This document shows, piece by piece, positions 52,701 to 60,979 of a stretch of 64,000 bases of DNA. The position numbers were made by a program, and so were the translations under genes. Origin of the DNA: an uncultured Lachnospiraceae bacterium. GTDB taxonomy: Bacteria > Bacillota > Clostridia > Lachnospirales > Lachnospiraceae. Within the stretch, counting starts at the first letter, position 1; each line of letters starts with the position of its first letter. The stretch lies in assembly GCA_910585345.1 (NCBI GenBank), contig CAJUDS010000004.1:62001-126000 (forward strand). The letters are read 5' to 3'. Under the pieces are notes generated by a model. The model was given only the letters and a program-made list of their open reading frames with translations. It made no database searches and was not told the DNA's origin.

Positions 52701-52779
52701 CGATGCGCTCCTGTATCTCTTCCTGTTCCCTGTCGTCTATCCTATAGGTATCGGGCGGCAGTAATCTCTTCTGTCTCAT
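49765..52779 (-). CDS. Baseplate J-type protein 1 (Afp11-like)
   Basis: 1004 residues from ATG 52777-52779 with GGGAGGAG before it; a longer frame overlaps the gp25 gene. The first part resembles protein 2 (FDKQNPDIGSVIALFYAERMAENIKRYNALFGQYYTELINMTG). The C-terminal part contains the J motif RLVSAADFERAALDFCHRISQAKIVTGR and ITVEIWLQASDREDIFTLRRSIARTLEEYL. The middle is long and strand-rich. It is the largest baseplate wedge protein here. Confidence 0.9.
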   Translation of the reverse strand: MRQKRLLPPDTYRIDDREQEEIQERIGMLARAYVPEWHFDKQNPDIGSVIALFYAERMAENIKRYNALFGQYYTELINMTGISLCPARPAHSIVEIGTAFGAAAGHMLRRGTKLLGGPQESKDIVFQTAHDVYITESAVVSGFMTCAETGKVVVVIGNFSPVEYVSDSASKGNPVRCDGRDFRLFDFTGEGYGKNGLLLYHPHLFDAGDSEIRMEIKGAGNLIREISEGRYRLLCYTEEGFAPAADIRCEDGKRIAFRCPGKCRKVTQQGASYTALLLEASGDVENDVTAEDIRFSAAGEPDCAELVWDGSAELDPEKFAPFGDALSLYAECYLLHPYFAKAGAQVCISFGLEFVSHQLPDTGTQKEEELKIIRRKPAAAVGRAPAHVYANEISLAYYNGIGWKSLPVQSPVRRLFESPKAGQRRICFQCPGDWRRQEAGGVLGYALRLRILRADNCYAQPAVHHCPRICGLRVSYSYGGICERPHRLIGFAGSRERDLTAALYGGGAIPLFSRSIYRDTSLYLGFDKAPKDGPVSILFCMDDTGKRAGRPLAFFYSSRGGFCRLKVTDKTGGLCHSGLLLFMPPPDLTEMILEGQTAYWIKITDLTEQQTLLQDGGRGPLIRRIALNGVEVDNIETLEEEEYYMDASAPDLSFAVHAENILSVEVWVNETEIFSDGEMRRMLLSDPETVKAEYDFHGNISAFYVKWQEVENFDGSVPTDRHFMVDRMNNRIHFGDGVHVRIPRNTAGPAFRALVRCCSGTRGNVGIGEIDTTYGNVPLIDRVYNPVRAYGGEDMESVEEALRRGTTLINTGNRLVSAADFERAALDFCHRISQAKIVTGRKKDGTFSPDIVTLVIVMEDYREGRGSFLQIRRPLREHLLSRCSLSVEREKLEIVEPVYARITVEIWLQASDREDIFTLRRSIARTLEEYLDPAGSGCWEIGRSVTQSQIALAMGMEKHDARIRRMAVTALCADETGAYETDPALLSGNPYILVTGGTHKIHME

Positions 52780-52783
52780 ACGC

Positions 52784-53194
52784 TCATTCTCCTCCCGTGT
52801 TCCCTTCTCCCAGATAGAACGGGAATACCATATTTTCACGGACATTTTCTCCCCGCACCACATAATCGATACTGACAAACAGACAGCCGGGGCTGCTCTC
52901 GCCATCCAGCCGGATCTGCACCTGTCCGACCCGCGGTTCAGCGGACAGGATATCCCGCTCCAATTCATGGGCGATGAGACTGCGCATCGTGGCATCCATA
53001 CGGGAAAACACATAACCGGCGGCATTGCTGCCAAATTCCGGCCGCATATACCGTTCCGTTTTCTGCGTCATGATAATCAGATAGACGCTCTCCTGAACGC
53101 TTTCCTTTCCCGATACACAGGCAAACCTGCCTGTCGCAGGGTTTACCTGTGGTGGGAATTTCATCCCTGTTCCCAGAAACACTCTGTCTGCCAT
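52784..53194 (-). CDS. gp25-like baseplate wedge protein
   Basis: 136 residues. SVYLIIMTQKTERYMRPEFGSNAAGYVFSRMDATMRSLIAHEL is the gp25/GpW pattern, and VGQVQIRLDGESS with VSIDYVVRGEN gives the second half. It joins the sheath to the baseplate. Its stop and the J1 start are 4 bases apart, sharing an overlapping RBS. Confidence 0.92.
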   Translation of the reverse strand: MADRVFLGTGMKFPPQVNPATGRFACVSGKESVQESVYLIIMTQKTERYMRPEFGSNAAGYVFSRMDATMRSLIAHELERDILSAEPRVGQVQIRLDGESSPGCLFVSIDYVVRGENVRENMVFPFYLGEGNTGGE

Positions 53195-53206
53195 TTCCCC
53201 ACACTC

Positions 53207-54019
53207 CTACCCCAGTTTCACCGGCGAGCCGCTTACGCTGGCCATACCGCCGCTGGATATCTTCAGTACAGACGACGCTTCCAGCGTCACGTTACTTCCT
53301 GAGACTCCCATCCTGCCGTCCGTCCTGACCTTCACTCCGTCGCTGGCCTCTACCTTCAGTTTTCCGCATTTCACACTGACCGTGCCGCTGCTGCCGTTCA
53401 TCGTGACCTGAATACCTTCCCCGACGCTGATCGCTAATTTATTTTCCGCGTCGATGGTGATAGCCCCCTGCTGCGACTGTATGGAAAGTTTGTTTTTCTC
53501 CTCGCAGTCGCCAATCAGAATTTCGTTTTTTTCATTGTCCAGTATGATCTGATGCGCTTTGTCCGGCGTATAAATGGAGATCCGGTCCTGCTTTCCCTCT
53601 CCTTGCTTTGCGTCTTCAAACTGAATCGTACTGCCGTTTGCGGTGACAATTTTTTTAAACCGGTTGTTTTCATCCGCCGCGCCTGTCAGGAAAGGGTTGT
53701 TGTCCCGCGGTATGGCGCCGATCACATACGGTTTTTCAATATTTCCCTGTTCAAATGCCAAAAGCACCTGATCTCCCACCTCCGGCAGAAAATAGTGTCC
53801 CCATTTTTTCCCGCTGGAAGGCATCGCCAGCCGCGCCCATTTCAATTCATTGGCATCCTCATCCCGCACAGGAATCTGCACGCATACGCGTCCCGGCATC
53901 TGCGCGTCATAATTTTTCGCCACAATCCCCGGCATAACGCCCAGTATCTTGTTGTCCCCGGTATCCGACTTTACCGCCTGCCGCGCGGCGATTTCATCCA
54001 TAATGTCATAGAACCCCAT
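53207..54019 (-). CDS. Spike protein, gpV/gp5-like with OB fold
   Basis: 270 residues from ATG 54017-54019 (AAAGGGG site). The OB-fold region reads LGVMPGIVAKNYDAQMPGRVCVQIPVRDEDANELKWARLAMPSSG, then GDQVLLAFEQGNIEKPYVIGAI, followed by beta-helix repeats of VxVxV style near the C-terminus (GTVSVKCGKLKVEASDGVKV). This is the gp5/VgrG spike part without a lysozyme domain. Overlaps the hub gene end by 14 bases. PAAR-like tip is encoded elsewhere in the operon. Confidence 0.88.
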   Translation of the reverse strand: MGFYDIMDEIAARQAVKSDTGDNKILGVMPGIVAKNYDAQMPGRVCVQIPVRDEDANELKWARLAMPSSGKKWGHYFLPEVGDQVLLAFEQGNIEKPYVIGAIPRDNNPFLTGAADENNRFKKIVTANGSTIQFEDAKQGEGKQDRISIYTPDKAHQIILDNEKNEILIGDCEEKNKLSIQSQQGAITIDAENKLAISVGEGIQVTMNGSSGTVSVKCGKLKVEASDGVKVRTDGRMGVSGSNVTLEASSVLKISSGGMASVSGSPVKLG

Positions 54020-55190
54020 CCTGCATCCCCTTTCCGCGATCATCCTGCGCGCCGTCCGACACGCCGTCCAGCTTTACCACATAACTGCCCTCCACAGAGA
54101 GCACATGCCTTACCCGCTGCAGATAAAAAGTATTGTCCGCCCCTGTGCCCAGTCCCGCCAGCTCCACAAAACGCCCCGGCGCCAGCTCCGGCATACCGAC
54201 AAGCTCACACTGCAGACTCCCGTATCTGCAGGCAACGGCGTCCATCAGAAAATCCGCCCGCTCCTGCGCTTCTTCCACGGAAGAAACAGACGCGTCTATA
54301 CACACTTTCCGGCTACCTTTCAGCAGCGGCCTGGCCTTGTTGCCCTGGGAAAGTTTATTGGTATATTTCCTGTCCGCAGATATCACCTGCGCCTTCGATA
54401 CATTCACTGCACGGACCGTCACCTTTTCCACCAGTCCGCTCAGATCGCAGGCCACATCGAAGGAACGCATTCCCGTATCCGGCCCGATCCGCATCAGCCT
54501 AGAAGGATCTGATTTGGCTCTGCGGAAATACACGTGTCCGCACAGTACAAAAAACTCAAAGTGATTCTTTTTCGCCGCCCTGACGATAAATTCATAATCG
54601 CTCTCCGCTACCATCTCCATCGACCGGTCCGCTGCAGCGGCGGCATTTGCGCAGCTGCGCAGCTTGTCCGGCGTATCCGTGATATGGATGCCGCGGATGA
54701 CATCCATGCTCTGCAGCTTCCTGTAAGCCGTTTTTTCCAATATTTCTTTTACCGCATCCGCATAATACCGTCCGGTAAGCTGCCGGGAATAACCGCCCGC
54801 CATCATGATCGCCTTCACATCCATTGCCGTTACACGGATACAGGGCGCCGTCTCCTGTTCGAACACAAAATTGACTCTCGTAACCGTCCCTACAAACACA
54901 CTCTGCAGCTTCCCGTCATAGCCAAGATAAATTTCAGCCTTGGAACCGAGAAGAATATATTTTTTTACATCGTCAAACAAAAACGCGGCCTTGGCCGTAT
55001 CGTACACCTGATAGATGCCAAACTCCGCCGTCGACGCCTCATATCCGCTTGTAAGATCGACAAGCAGATCAGAGACGGGAAAACCCTTTTTGGAATCGCC
55101 CAAATCCTTCCCATTGATCTCCACCGCCGCGCAAGGATGGCGAAACGACCCATATTTTGTTTTTAAATCCTCAAAATCATATGTTTCCAT
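54006..55190 (-). CDS. Hub protein, phage late control D (gpD)-like
   Basis: 394 residues from ATG 55188-55190; a longer frame runs into the preceding gene. The gpD pattern is visible as LVDLTSGYEASTAEFGIYQVY, IYLGYDGKLQSVFVGTVTRVNFVF, RVTAMDVKAIMMAGGYSRQLTG, and ESDYEFIVRAAKKNHFEFFV. It forms the inner hub ring under the spike. Also resembles the N-terminal part of VgrG. Confidence 0.88.
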   Translation of the reverse strand: METYDFEDLKTKYGSFRHPCAAVEINGKDLGDSKKGFPVSDLLVDLTSGYEASTAEFGIYQVYDTAKAAFLFDDVKKYILLGSKAEIYLGYDGKLQSVFVGTVTRVNFVFEQETAPCIRVTAMDVKAIMMAGGYSRQLTGRYYADAVKEILEKTAYRKLQSMDVIRGIHITDTPDKLRSCANAAAAADRSMEMVAESDYEFIVRAAKKNHFEFFVLCGHVYFRRAKSDPSRLMRIGPDTGMRSFDVACDLSGLVEKVTVRAVNVSKAQVISADRKYTNKLSQGNKARPLLKGSRKVCIDASVSSVEEAQERADFLMDAVACRYGSLQCELVGMPELAPGRFVELAGLGTGADNTFYLQRVRHVLSVEGSYVVKLDGVSDGAQDDRGKGMQDGVL

Positions 55191-55216
55191 ACGCTTACCT
55201 CTGCCGCCAGCCTCTG

Positions 55217-56047
55217 TCACCTGCCGCTGTCCGGCGGATGGTTCAGATCCGATGAAAGGAGCGCCTGAAATGCTTCCTCCCAGTAATGCGCCCAATAGGT
55301 GTCCTTTTTTGTCTCCTGTCTGATGCGCAGCGACACCTTGGAGCGGATCGGATTTCCCAGCCGGTTAAACAGCGTAAACTGCACGGCGGCCTCGGTCAGC
55401 TCTCCCCAGAAAAGCATCTTATTCCATACAAAACCCGTCTGCCTTGTCCTGCAGTCCATAATCGCCGCTACAAACAATTCCGAGATATCCTGCACGGAAT
55501 ATTCCCTTTCCCGCCGCGCGGCCAAAGACGCTGCTTTGCCAATCCCTCTCCTCACCAGATTTTCCGCACAAACGCTTGTTGCCGGAAAGGCATTGACCGG
55601 GTCCGTATCGTCAAACAGCAACTCCACCCCAAGAGATACCTCTGACGGAGCCTCATACTGCTGGAAGTCAGCAAAAGCGCCTCCCCCGACTCCTTTTTGG
55701 CGGATCGCGCCGCCCTGTCCCGTAAGGGAAAGACTGTTCGGGTTATACTGCACCCTGACCGGGATGTAGCCGCTGTCCGAGGCAGTTTCCTGCAGTTTCC
55801 GGTCTGCGCCCAATATAGCGGAATAGCCCATTTTGCGGTCCCCGCTCTCTAAAACGCCTCTGTTTAACTTTTTAGCAAGTTGTACCAGACTTTCTCTGCT
55901 GCGCCCACCCTGGCTTCTCTTTCTGATCCCTGAAATACGGTTATACTGACTACTGTTCGGATCACACAATAAAACATAGGCCTTCCCCACACTGCCTGTA
56001 ACGGAAGACGCCAGATTATTGGCAATACTGCTGTCTCCAAATGCCAT
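55217..56047 (-). CDS. CIS-tube-type baseplate protein 2 (Afp7-like N-terminal domain)
   Basis: 276 residues from ATG 56045-56047, chosen for its AGGAGAGGAG site; an earlier ATG at 56110 is weaker. A VQYNPNSLSLTGQGG segment followed by SLGVELLFDDTDPVNAF is the CIS-tube pattern, shared with the next protein upstream. The C-terminus (AHYWEEAFQALL) is not a LysM domain. Likely a hub-tube adaptor. Paralog of the protein at 56114-56995. Confidence 0.75.
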   Translation of the reverse strand: MAFGDSSIANNLASSVTGSVGKAYVLLCDPNSSQYNRISGIRKRSQGGRSRESLVQLAKKLNRGVLESGDRKMGYSAILGADRKLQETASDSGYIPVRVQYNPNSLSLTGQGGAIRQKGVGGGAFADFQQYEAPSEVSLGVELLFDDTDPVNAFPATSVCAENLVRRGIGKAASLAARREREYSVQDISELFVAAIMDCRTRQTGFVWNKMLFWGELTEAAVQFTLFNRLGNPIRSKVSLRIRQETKKDTYWAHYWEEAFQALLSSDLNHPPDSGR

Positions 56048-56113
56048 ACCTTCTCCTCTCCTGATGAAACCATACTGAAAGGTTCCATCCTCCCACAGTT
56101 TGTCAGACATCTG

Positions 56114-56995
56114 CTATAGCTGGATGATATTCCCAAGCCTCTCTCTTGTATGACCCGTATCAACTGCGGACAAACCGTCTTTGTCCGTACGCAGCCTGTC
56201 CAGAATTGCCGTATAACGACGTTCCCAGTAATCCAGCTTTGCCCCTTCTTCTTCGTACAACACGATCAGATTGATATTGACCTCGCCGCGGACCGGATTA
56301 CCGGACACATTGAACATCGTATAGTTCCCCTGCACCTGATTCATCATTCCACAGTAGCGCATCGACCCCCACTGGAAGACGGCCATCCGGTGATGCCCGC
56401 TCTGCACCGCTCCTAAGAATCCTTCCATCTGCGGCCTGACCGAATATTCTTGTCCCGCCGCCAGCGTAAGCACATTCTGTGCCGTCTGCTCATAATTCAC
56501 CGTCAGTTTATCCGCCATAAATGCATCGGCATTGTGTGTCTGGTCAAACAGCACCCGGAAGGATACCTGCACAAAGGGCGATATCTCCGTAAAACTCATA
56601 TTACCGCTCTCGCGCCCGCCCCCTTTCCCTTCTTCCTGCACCCCGTAATCAGCCACCGCATACCGGCCGCCTCCTACCGCGCTGATCTGTATGGAAGAGG
56701 GATTAAACTGCAGTGTCACACATTTTTCGTAGACCGGTTTTGCGATGTCCTCACAGACGGCGCTTCCGTAAGAAAGCGCATTTGCCAGCTTCTTCACCAT
56801 AGCATTCGTAAACTCTTTTCTGACACTCGCCTCTTTCCCCACACTCTTTGTCACACCGGACGGTTTCATATCCGGAAACAGCAGCGCTGCTTTCGTTACT
56901 CTCCCTGTGACCCCTGACAGGGTATCGTTTACTGTGCCGCTCAAATCGGAACCAATGTTCCTCGCGGTATTCATCAAACCTTGTATGGACGGCAT
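56114..56995 (-). CDS. CIS-tube-type baseplate protein 1 (Afp7-like N-terminal domain)
   Basis: 293 residues. LQFNPSSIQISAVGGGRYAVADYG and VSFRVLFDQTHNADAFMADKL follow the CIS-tube pattern; FQWGSMRYCGMMNQVQGNYTMFNVSGNPVRGEVNINLIVL completes the domain. LysM is not visible at the C-terminus. Links tube and hub. The downstream paralog is 66 bp away from its stop. Confidence 0.8.
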   Translation of the reverse strand: MPSIQGLMNTARNIGSDLSGTVNDTLSGVTGRVTKAALLFPDMKPSGVTKSVGKEASVRKEFTNAMVKKLANALSYGSAVCEDIAKPVYEKCVTLQFNPSSIQISAVGGGRYAVADYGVQEEGKGGGRESGNMSFTEISPFVQVSFRVLFDQTHNADAFMADKLTVNYEQTAQNVLTLAAGQEYSVRPQMEGFLGAVQSGHHRMAVFQWGSMRYCGMMNQVQGNYTMFNVSGNPVRGEVNINLIVLYEEEGAKLDYWERRYTAILDRLRTDKDGLSAVDTGHTRERLGNIIQL

Positions 56996-57038
56996 ATGTC
57001 TTCCTCCTTTTTACCTGATTGATAAAGGTAACCTCTGC

Positions 57039-59255
57039 TCAGATGCCTCTGCGCCTTCTCTCGGCTTCCAGCCGTTTCTCAATCTTTGCATAGATCTGTT
57101 CGGAAAGACTGCCGATCTGCTGCCGCACGCGCCGGGAGACCAGCGTTTCCAGCTCCCGCATCTGCTGCGGTTTCCATTCCTTCACAGGACCTGCCACCGC
57201 TTCCTGACGGGTCTGCAGCGTTTTCACCGTCTCCCGCAGATGGTTTGTTTCTCCGTCAATGCGCCTGCTGTCATGCTGCAGCCGTTCCAACAGCTCCTGG
57301 CTGATATCGCTTCCGAAGCGCCTGTGCACAAGCTGCAGACTGCGCGTATCCGTTTCCTTCCTTCTCTGTACGCGTTCCACATCTTCGCGTTCTCCTCCTC
57401 CCACCCTCCTGCCTGGCATCTCTCTGTCATACGGAACGCTCTGGCTGGATGATCTGCTTTTTTGCAAATATGCCTTGTGCCTCTCGCTCTCGTTTTGCCT
57501 GATATCATGAAGAAGCTCCCGCCTCGCCGCTTCCCCTGTCAGAACATGCGTATCCCGGCTCCCCGGCGCCTTCCCGTATCCCCCGGCAGCCTCCAAAATC
57601 GCTATTGTTTCCCGGCACAATAGCTTTTCCGGCCATTCCTTCTCCTGAGCAGTCCACCGCTGTCTCTCCTTTTCCGGCGCGATGTATCCATGCGCCGCTT
57701 CTTCCCGCTGCAGCATCACTGCAGCCACATCCTTTTGCAAGCTGCCGCCTTCCATCCGCTTTCCTACGGTTTTCTCCTGCCGGAGCCTGATCTGCCGCAG
57801 TGTCTGCATCGCTCTCATATTCTTCTGATTGATTGCATCAAGCTGCCGCTTTAAATCCGTCTCCTGCCATATCTGTACATCCTGTATCCCCTTCTGCCAC
57901 CGCATCACTGTCTCTGTCATACGCCAGGCATCGTATCCTGCATACACACTGTCCGAACGCCCGCCTTCCGGTTCTGCAAAAGATGCGCGGCGCACCGTCC
58001 CGCCATATCCTCTCCGCTGCGCAACCAGCCACTTCGTCATAACCCTGTCATTGTGCCAAAGCTGCCGCAGCGTCCGCAGTACGCCTTTCGTCCGCAGCAC
58101 TCCCGAAAACCGCACGTTCTTCTGCATCGTCTGCCAATGGAATGCCCTGTCCGACAAAAGCCGCCTACAGTGTTTGTCCGTGATCCGCCCGCGCTTCTCT
58201 TCGGACTGTATCTGGCTGCAGCGGTACAAAATCTGCATCTCCAGGCGCAGAGAGTCACGGATATCCGGCTCCTTCCTGTAAAATCCGCTGTCTGCCAGAC
58301 GATACGGCCGCCTGCGTCGGTCCGCATTTTCCAGTCTGCTGCGCAGCAGAATACGACGCGGCTCATCACGCCGCTTCGGCAGGATACCCGGCGGACAGTT
58401 TATACACAACACTGCTGCCATATCCCGCAGCCGCTGCACAGCCGCCGCATTGCCGCCGCCCGACGGCTGTTGGTAAAAATTGTCCCGGCAATCATGCAAC
58501 ATCCTGATACCGCGCACATCCATCAGCCGCCTGGTCCCAATCCATCCGATGCCTCTATGCAAAACCGAATTGCGCTTATCCGGCCGGGATAAACCATATG
58601 ACACAAAACTCTGCCTTACGAAAGCGCACACTGCGGCGGCGCGTCTGCAATACCGCTTCACCTGTGCGGCCTGCAGCAAAAATACCGGCGCATAGATCTC
58701 TCTTTTCCACAGCCATTCCCGGCGTGCCTGCAATGTTTTATAGAGCCACAGCGATTGCCTTCCTGGTACACTATTTTTCGTTTTGCCCGCTCCGACGGCT
58801 GTTTTCCGCCCGCTTTCCGAACAGGCCTGCAGCATCCGTTCTGATGGATACGCTTCCTGCAGGAAGGCTGCATTTTGAATTTCCTGCCGCGGGCTGCAAA
58901 GAGAAAAATGCGGCGTTGTACCATATACACCGGCAAACCGGCGTTGTGCCGGCTGCCGTGTCCCTTTCTCCGCTGCAAAGATACCACCGCTAACTGACAG
59001 CGCGGCCCGGCTTTGTATGGCGCATCCGGTCCGCACATTAACCGCATACTTTTGCATCCTGCTTTGCAGAACAATCCCCTTGTTTTCTATGCGCTCCTGC
59101 AGGCAGACTAGAGCGAAAGCCTGCCGCAAATGCAGCATTTCCACCGGCGACGCTCTTTTGCTCCTGCGCCGGTATTTTCTCCTGATGGATTGTGCAAAAT
59201 GATCTCTTCCTCCCGCCGCAAATCTCTTTTGCGTGCAAAACATTGCCGTCCGCAT
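57039..59255 (-). CDS. Unknown 738-residue Arg-rich protein of the injection operon
   Basis: 738 residues from ATG 59253-59255, with GGAGGAGG upstream. No family is recognised. The chain is very Arg-, Gln- and Lys-rich throughout, with scattered Cys (for example CSPRQE, CSESG, CRRAAAVCAFV, CINCPPG) and few hydrophobic runs. The last ~200 residues look like amphipathic helix and coiled coil; the last 96 hold 16 Arg. The gene lies between tube protein 2 and the CIS-tube proteins. That place is where phages carry the tape measure gene, and none is otherwise seen here, so a tape-measure or DNA/lumen-binding cargo role are both open. The basic charge would suit the lumen or nucleic acid. Confidence 0.55.
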   Translation of the reverse strand: MRTAMFCTQKRFAAGGRDHFAQSIRRKYRRRSKRASPVEMLHLRQAFALVCLQERIENKGIVLQSRMQKYAVNVRTGCAIQSRAALSVSGGIFAAEKGTRQPAQRRFAGVYGTTPHFSLCSPRQEIQNAAFLQEAYPSERMLQACSESGRKTAVGAGKTKNSVPGRQSLWLYKTLQARREWLWKREIYAPVFLLQAAQVKRYCRRAAAVCAFVRQSFVSYGLSRPDKRNSVLHRGIGWIGTRRLMDVRGIRMLHDCRDNFYQQPSGGGNAAAVQRLRDMAAVLCINCPPGILPKRRDEPRRILLRSRLENADRRRRPYRLADSGFYRKEPDIRDSLRLEMQILYRCSQIQSEEKRGRITDKHCRRLLSDRAFHWQTMQKNVRFSGVLRTKGVLRTLRQLWHNDRVMTKWLVAQRRGYGGTVRRASFAEPEGGRSDSVYAGYDAWRMTETVMRWQKGIQDVQIWQETDLKRQLDAINQKNMRAMQTLRQIRLRQEKTVGKRMEGGSLQKDVAAVMLQREEAAHGYIAPEKERQRWTAQEKEWPEKLLCRETIAILEAAGGYGKAPGSRDTHVLTGEAARRELLHDIRQNESERHKAYLQKSRSSSQSVPYDREMPGRRVGGGEREDVERVQRRKETDTRSLQLVHRRFGSDISQELLERLQHDSRRIDGETNHLRETVKTLQTRQEAVAGPVKEWKPQQMRELETLVSRRVRQQIGSLSEQIYAKIEKRLEAERRRRGI

Positions 59256-59286
59256 GGCCCGCCTCCTCCCCGCTTCACGCCGTCTC

Positions 59287-59784
59287 TCATATATTGCGTG
59301 AAGAATCCAGCACAGCCCCCGGTATATCCATGCATACCATTTCCCGGAAGGCCAGTGTGGTAGTCTCCACTAACAGAGCGCTTGTCTCCGCATGCAATTC
59401 CCCATACTCTTTCGCCGTGACGACACAACCGGTAAATGTATAAGTCCTGCCCGGCTTAAAAGCGCCATAATGTCCCCAATTGACAAACAGAATGACCGGC
59501 AGCACAAATTCCGTTCCCAATGCCAGCGGATCCACATAATCAACTCCCACATACCGCTCCACCTGAAAGGTAAACGGTTTGGATACCGGTTTGCGCATCA
59601 TATGTACATAATCGTTGACGCCGCCTTCCTGCACGTACTCAAATTCATTTTCCCGCCGCAGACCTTTTACCGCCCGGCAGGGCAGGTCAATTACGCCCTC
59701 TATACGCAGCATAAACGCAAACCCGCCAAGCGGATGCAGCCCTCCGTTTGTAAGCAAACCGATCTCATTTCCTGCAGCGCTCAT
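59287..59784 (-). CDS. Tail tube protein 2 (gp19/Afp5-like)
   Basis: 165 residues. NPL-free start GLHPLGGFAFMLRIEGVIDLPCRAVKGLRRENEFEYVQEGGVNDYVHMMRKP is the gp19-type tube pattern, and GRTYTFTGCVVTAKEYGELHAETSALLVETTTLAFREM continues it. Paralogous to the other tube protein at 60445-60945. The second tube gene is typical of eCIS, forming the baseplate-proximal ring. Confidence 0.85.
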   Translation of the reverse strand: MSAAGNEIGLLTNGGLHPLGGFAFMLRIEGVIDLPCRAVKGLRRENEFEYVQEGGVNDYVHMMRKPVSKPFTFQVERYVGVDYVDPLALGTEFVLPVILFVNWGHYGAFKPGRTYTFTGCVVTAKEYGELHAETSALLVETTTLAFREMVCMDIPGAVLDSSRNI

Positions 59785-59797
59785 TTCCCGACTCCTC

Positions 59798-60067
59798 CTA
59801 TCTCCTGTAATCTCTGTCCGGTCTCATATCCAGGATGCTTTTTTCTCTCTCACTTTGCGTATCGTTCAGATGTTTGTGAATTTCTGATATTTCCATGCAC
59901 CATCTCCGGCGGCTTCTGTGATCCAGGCGCAGCACATCGCCGCTCGCCCAGTGAAAGTAATATGCGAGAAACGCCATTTCCCGGTACAAGACTTCTTCCG
60001 GATAGAGTGTCAGTCCTCTGCCGTAAAATTTACGGGAACCATCATCCTTTCCCCACAGCTGCTGCAC
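59798..60067 (-). CDS. Small DUF6760-type protein
   Basis: 89 residues with the longest start; a shorter start is likely because the first 20 residues overlap the previous gene by 58 bases and a TTG start a little before LYREMAFLAYYFHW is possible. EEVLYREMAFLAYYFHWASGDVLRLDHRSRRRW is the DUF6760 pattern of eCIS loci. Function unknown; probably assists tube or sheath assembly. Confidence 0.7.
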   Translation of the reverse strand: MQQLWGKDDGSRKFYGRGLTLYPEEVLYREMAFLAYYFHWASGDVLRLDHRSRRRWCMEISEIHKHLNDTQSEREKSILDMRPDRDYRR

Positions 60068-60372
60068 ACGACCGCTATCTCCGGCGGCTCCACATCATTG
60101 ATTTTTTGGTACATATCCTGCAGAAATGCCAGATCGGCGGTAAAAAACCCTTCTATGATTCCCGGCGTTATCATAGAAACGCCTTCCAGCTCCGTAATCA
60201 CCTTTCCTAAAACGGCAATGCTCAAATAGGAAGGATTGCTGACCACTCTCGGATCCCGTGCGGCGCTGATTTCATCCCCTGCAGTGGCCAGCCGCATCTT
60301 TCCTCTCTTATGTATCTCTCCGTTTGTATCCATATACCCTTTTGGAAGGGTAAAATCATAAATCGTTTCCAT
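60010..60372 (-). CDS. Phage-type tail assembly protein
   Basis: 120 residues. The stretch from FTLPKGYMDTNGEIHKRGKMRLATAGDEI to ARDPRVVSNPSYLSIAVLGKVI is a conserved eCIS tail-assembly family pattern, ending in CSSCGERMMVPV with a CxxC near the C-terminus. Likely a chaperone for tube or baseplate proteins. Sits between the two tube genes. Confidence 0.75.
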   Translation of the reverse strand: METIYDFTLPKGYMDTNGEIHKRGKMRLATAGDEISAARDPRVVSNPSYLSIAVLGKVITELEGVSMITPGIIEGFFTADLAFLQDMYQKINDVEPPEIAVVCSSCGERMMVPVNFTAED

Positions 60373-60444
60373 CTTCTTTCCTCTCCTCTGCTACTGCGCT
60401 TTGTATCCTTTGCAACAATGTAAATCTTCCTATTATAATGTAAT

Positions 60445-60945
60445 CTAATTTGGAATAATCAGCTCCTCATATGCCAGCTCCACACTCTCGATTGCTACTT
60501 CGCTCTGCAGTGCGTTCAGATCGGGGGCATTGTATTTTACGACCCATGCGTTTTTCAACTGCCAGATAATCTTGCCCTCTACTTTCTCCACATTCTTTTT
60601 CGGGGCTTTTTCATTGATATCAATCATCTCAATCTGCACCGTATAGCGCGGCAGCTTCTCCCTGACTTCACTGACGCACTCCTGTATCCACTTCTTAAAT
60701 CCATTGTTCAGCGTATAGCCCAGCTTCAGCGTTACATTCCCATGTTTTACCAGCCCCGGTATTTTGACCGGCGCCAGACTACAGGCATTGCCCTGCCGGA
60801 ACTCAATCACATCCACCGTAGCCTCTATGCCTGTCACCTCGCTAAACGCCGCCGTCCCGTTTATCTTGTCCACATACACAAGAAAATTCATTTTGGTAAG
60901 CGGATAACTAAGGTCGCTGCCGTTATTGTATGCTGTCTCTGCCAT
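60445..60945 (-). CDS. Tail tube protein 1 (gp19/Afp1-like)
   Basis: 166 residues. The start YPLTKMNFLVYVDKINGTAAFSEVTGIEATVDVIEFRQGN is the gp19 pattern, with VKHGNVTLKLGYTLNNGFKKWIQECVSEV and VWQLKNAWVVKYNAPDLNALQSEVAIESVELAYEEL following. It forms the inner tube, one ring per sheath layer. Lies directly after the sheath gene in transcription. Confidence 0.92.
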   Translation of the reverse strand: MAETAYNNGSDLSYPLTKMNFLVYVDKINGTAAFSEVTGIEATVDVIEFRQGNACSLAPVKIPGLVKHGNVTLKLGYTLNNGFKKWIQECVSEVREKLPRYTVQIEMIDINEKAPKKNVEKVEGKIIWQLKNAWVVKYNAPDLNALQSEVAIESVELAYEELIIPN

Positions 60946-60979
60946 TGTATAAAATCTCCTTTTCTTTTCCCTGACCGCC

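Noticed and set aside
60373..60444. Promoter in the gap before the tail assembly gene
   Set aside because: A TATAAT-like hexamer exists but no -35 at a suitable spacing, so I did not call it.
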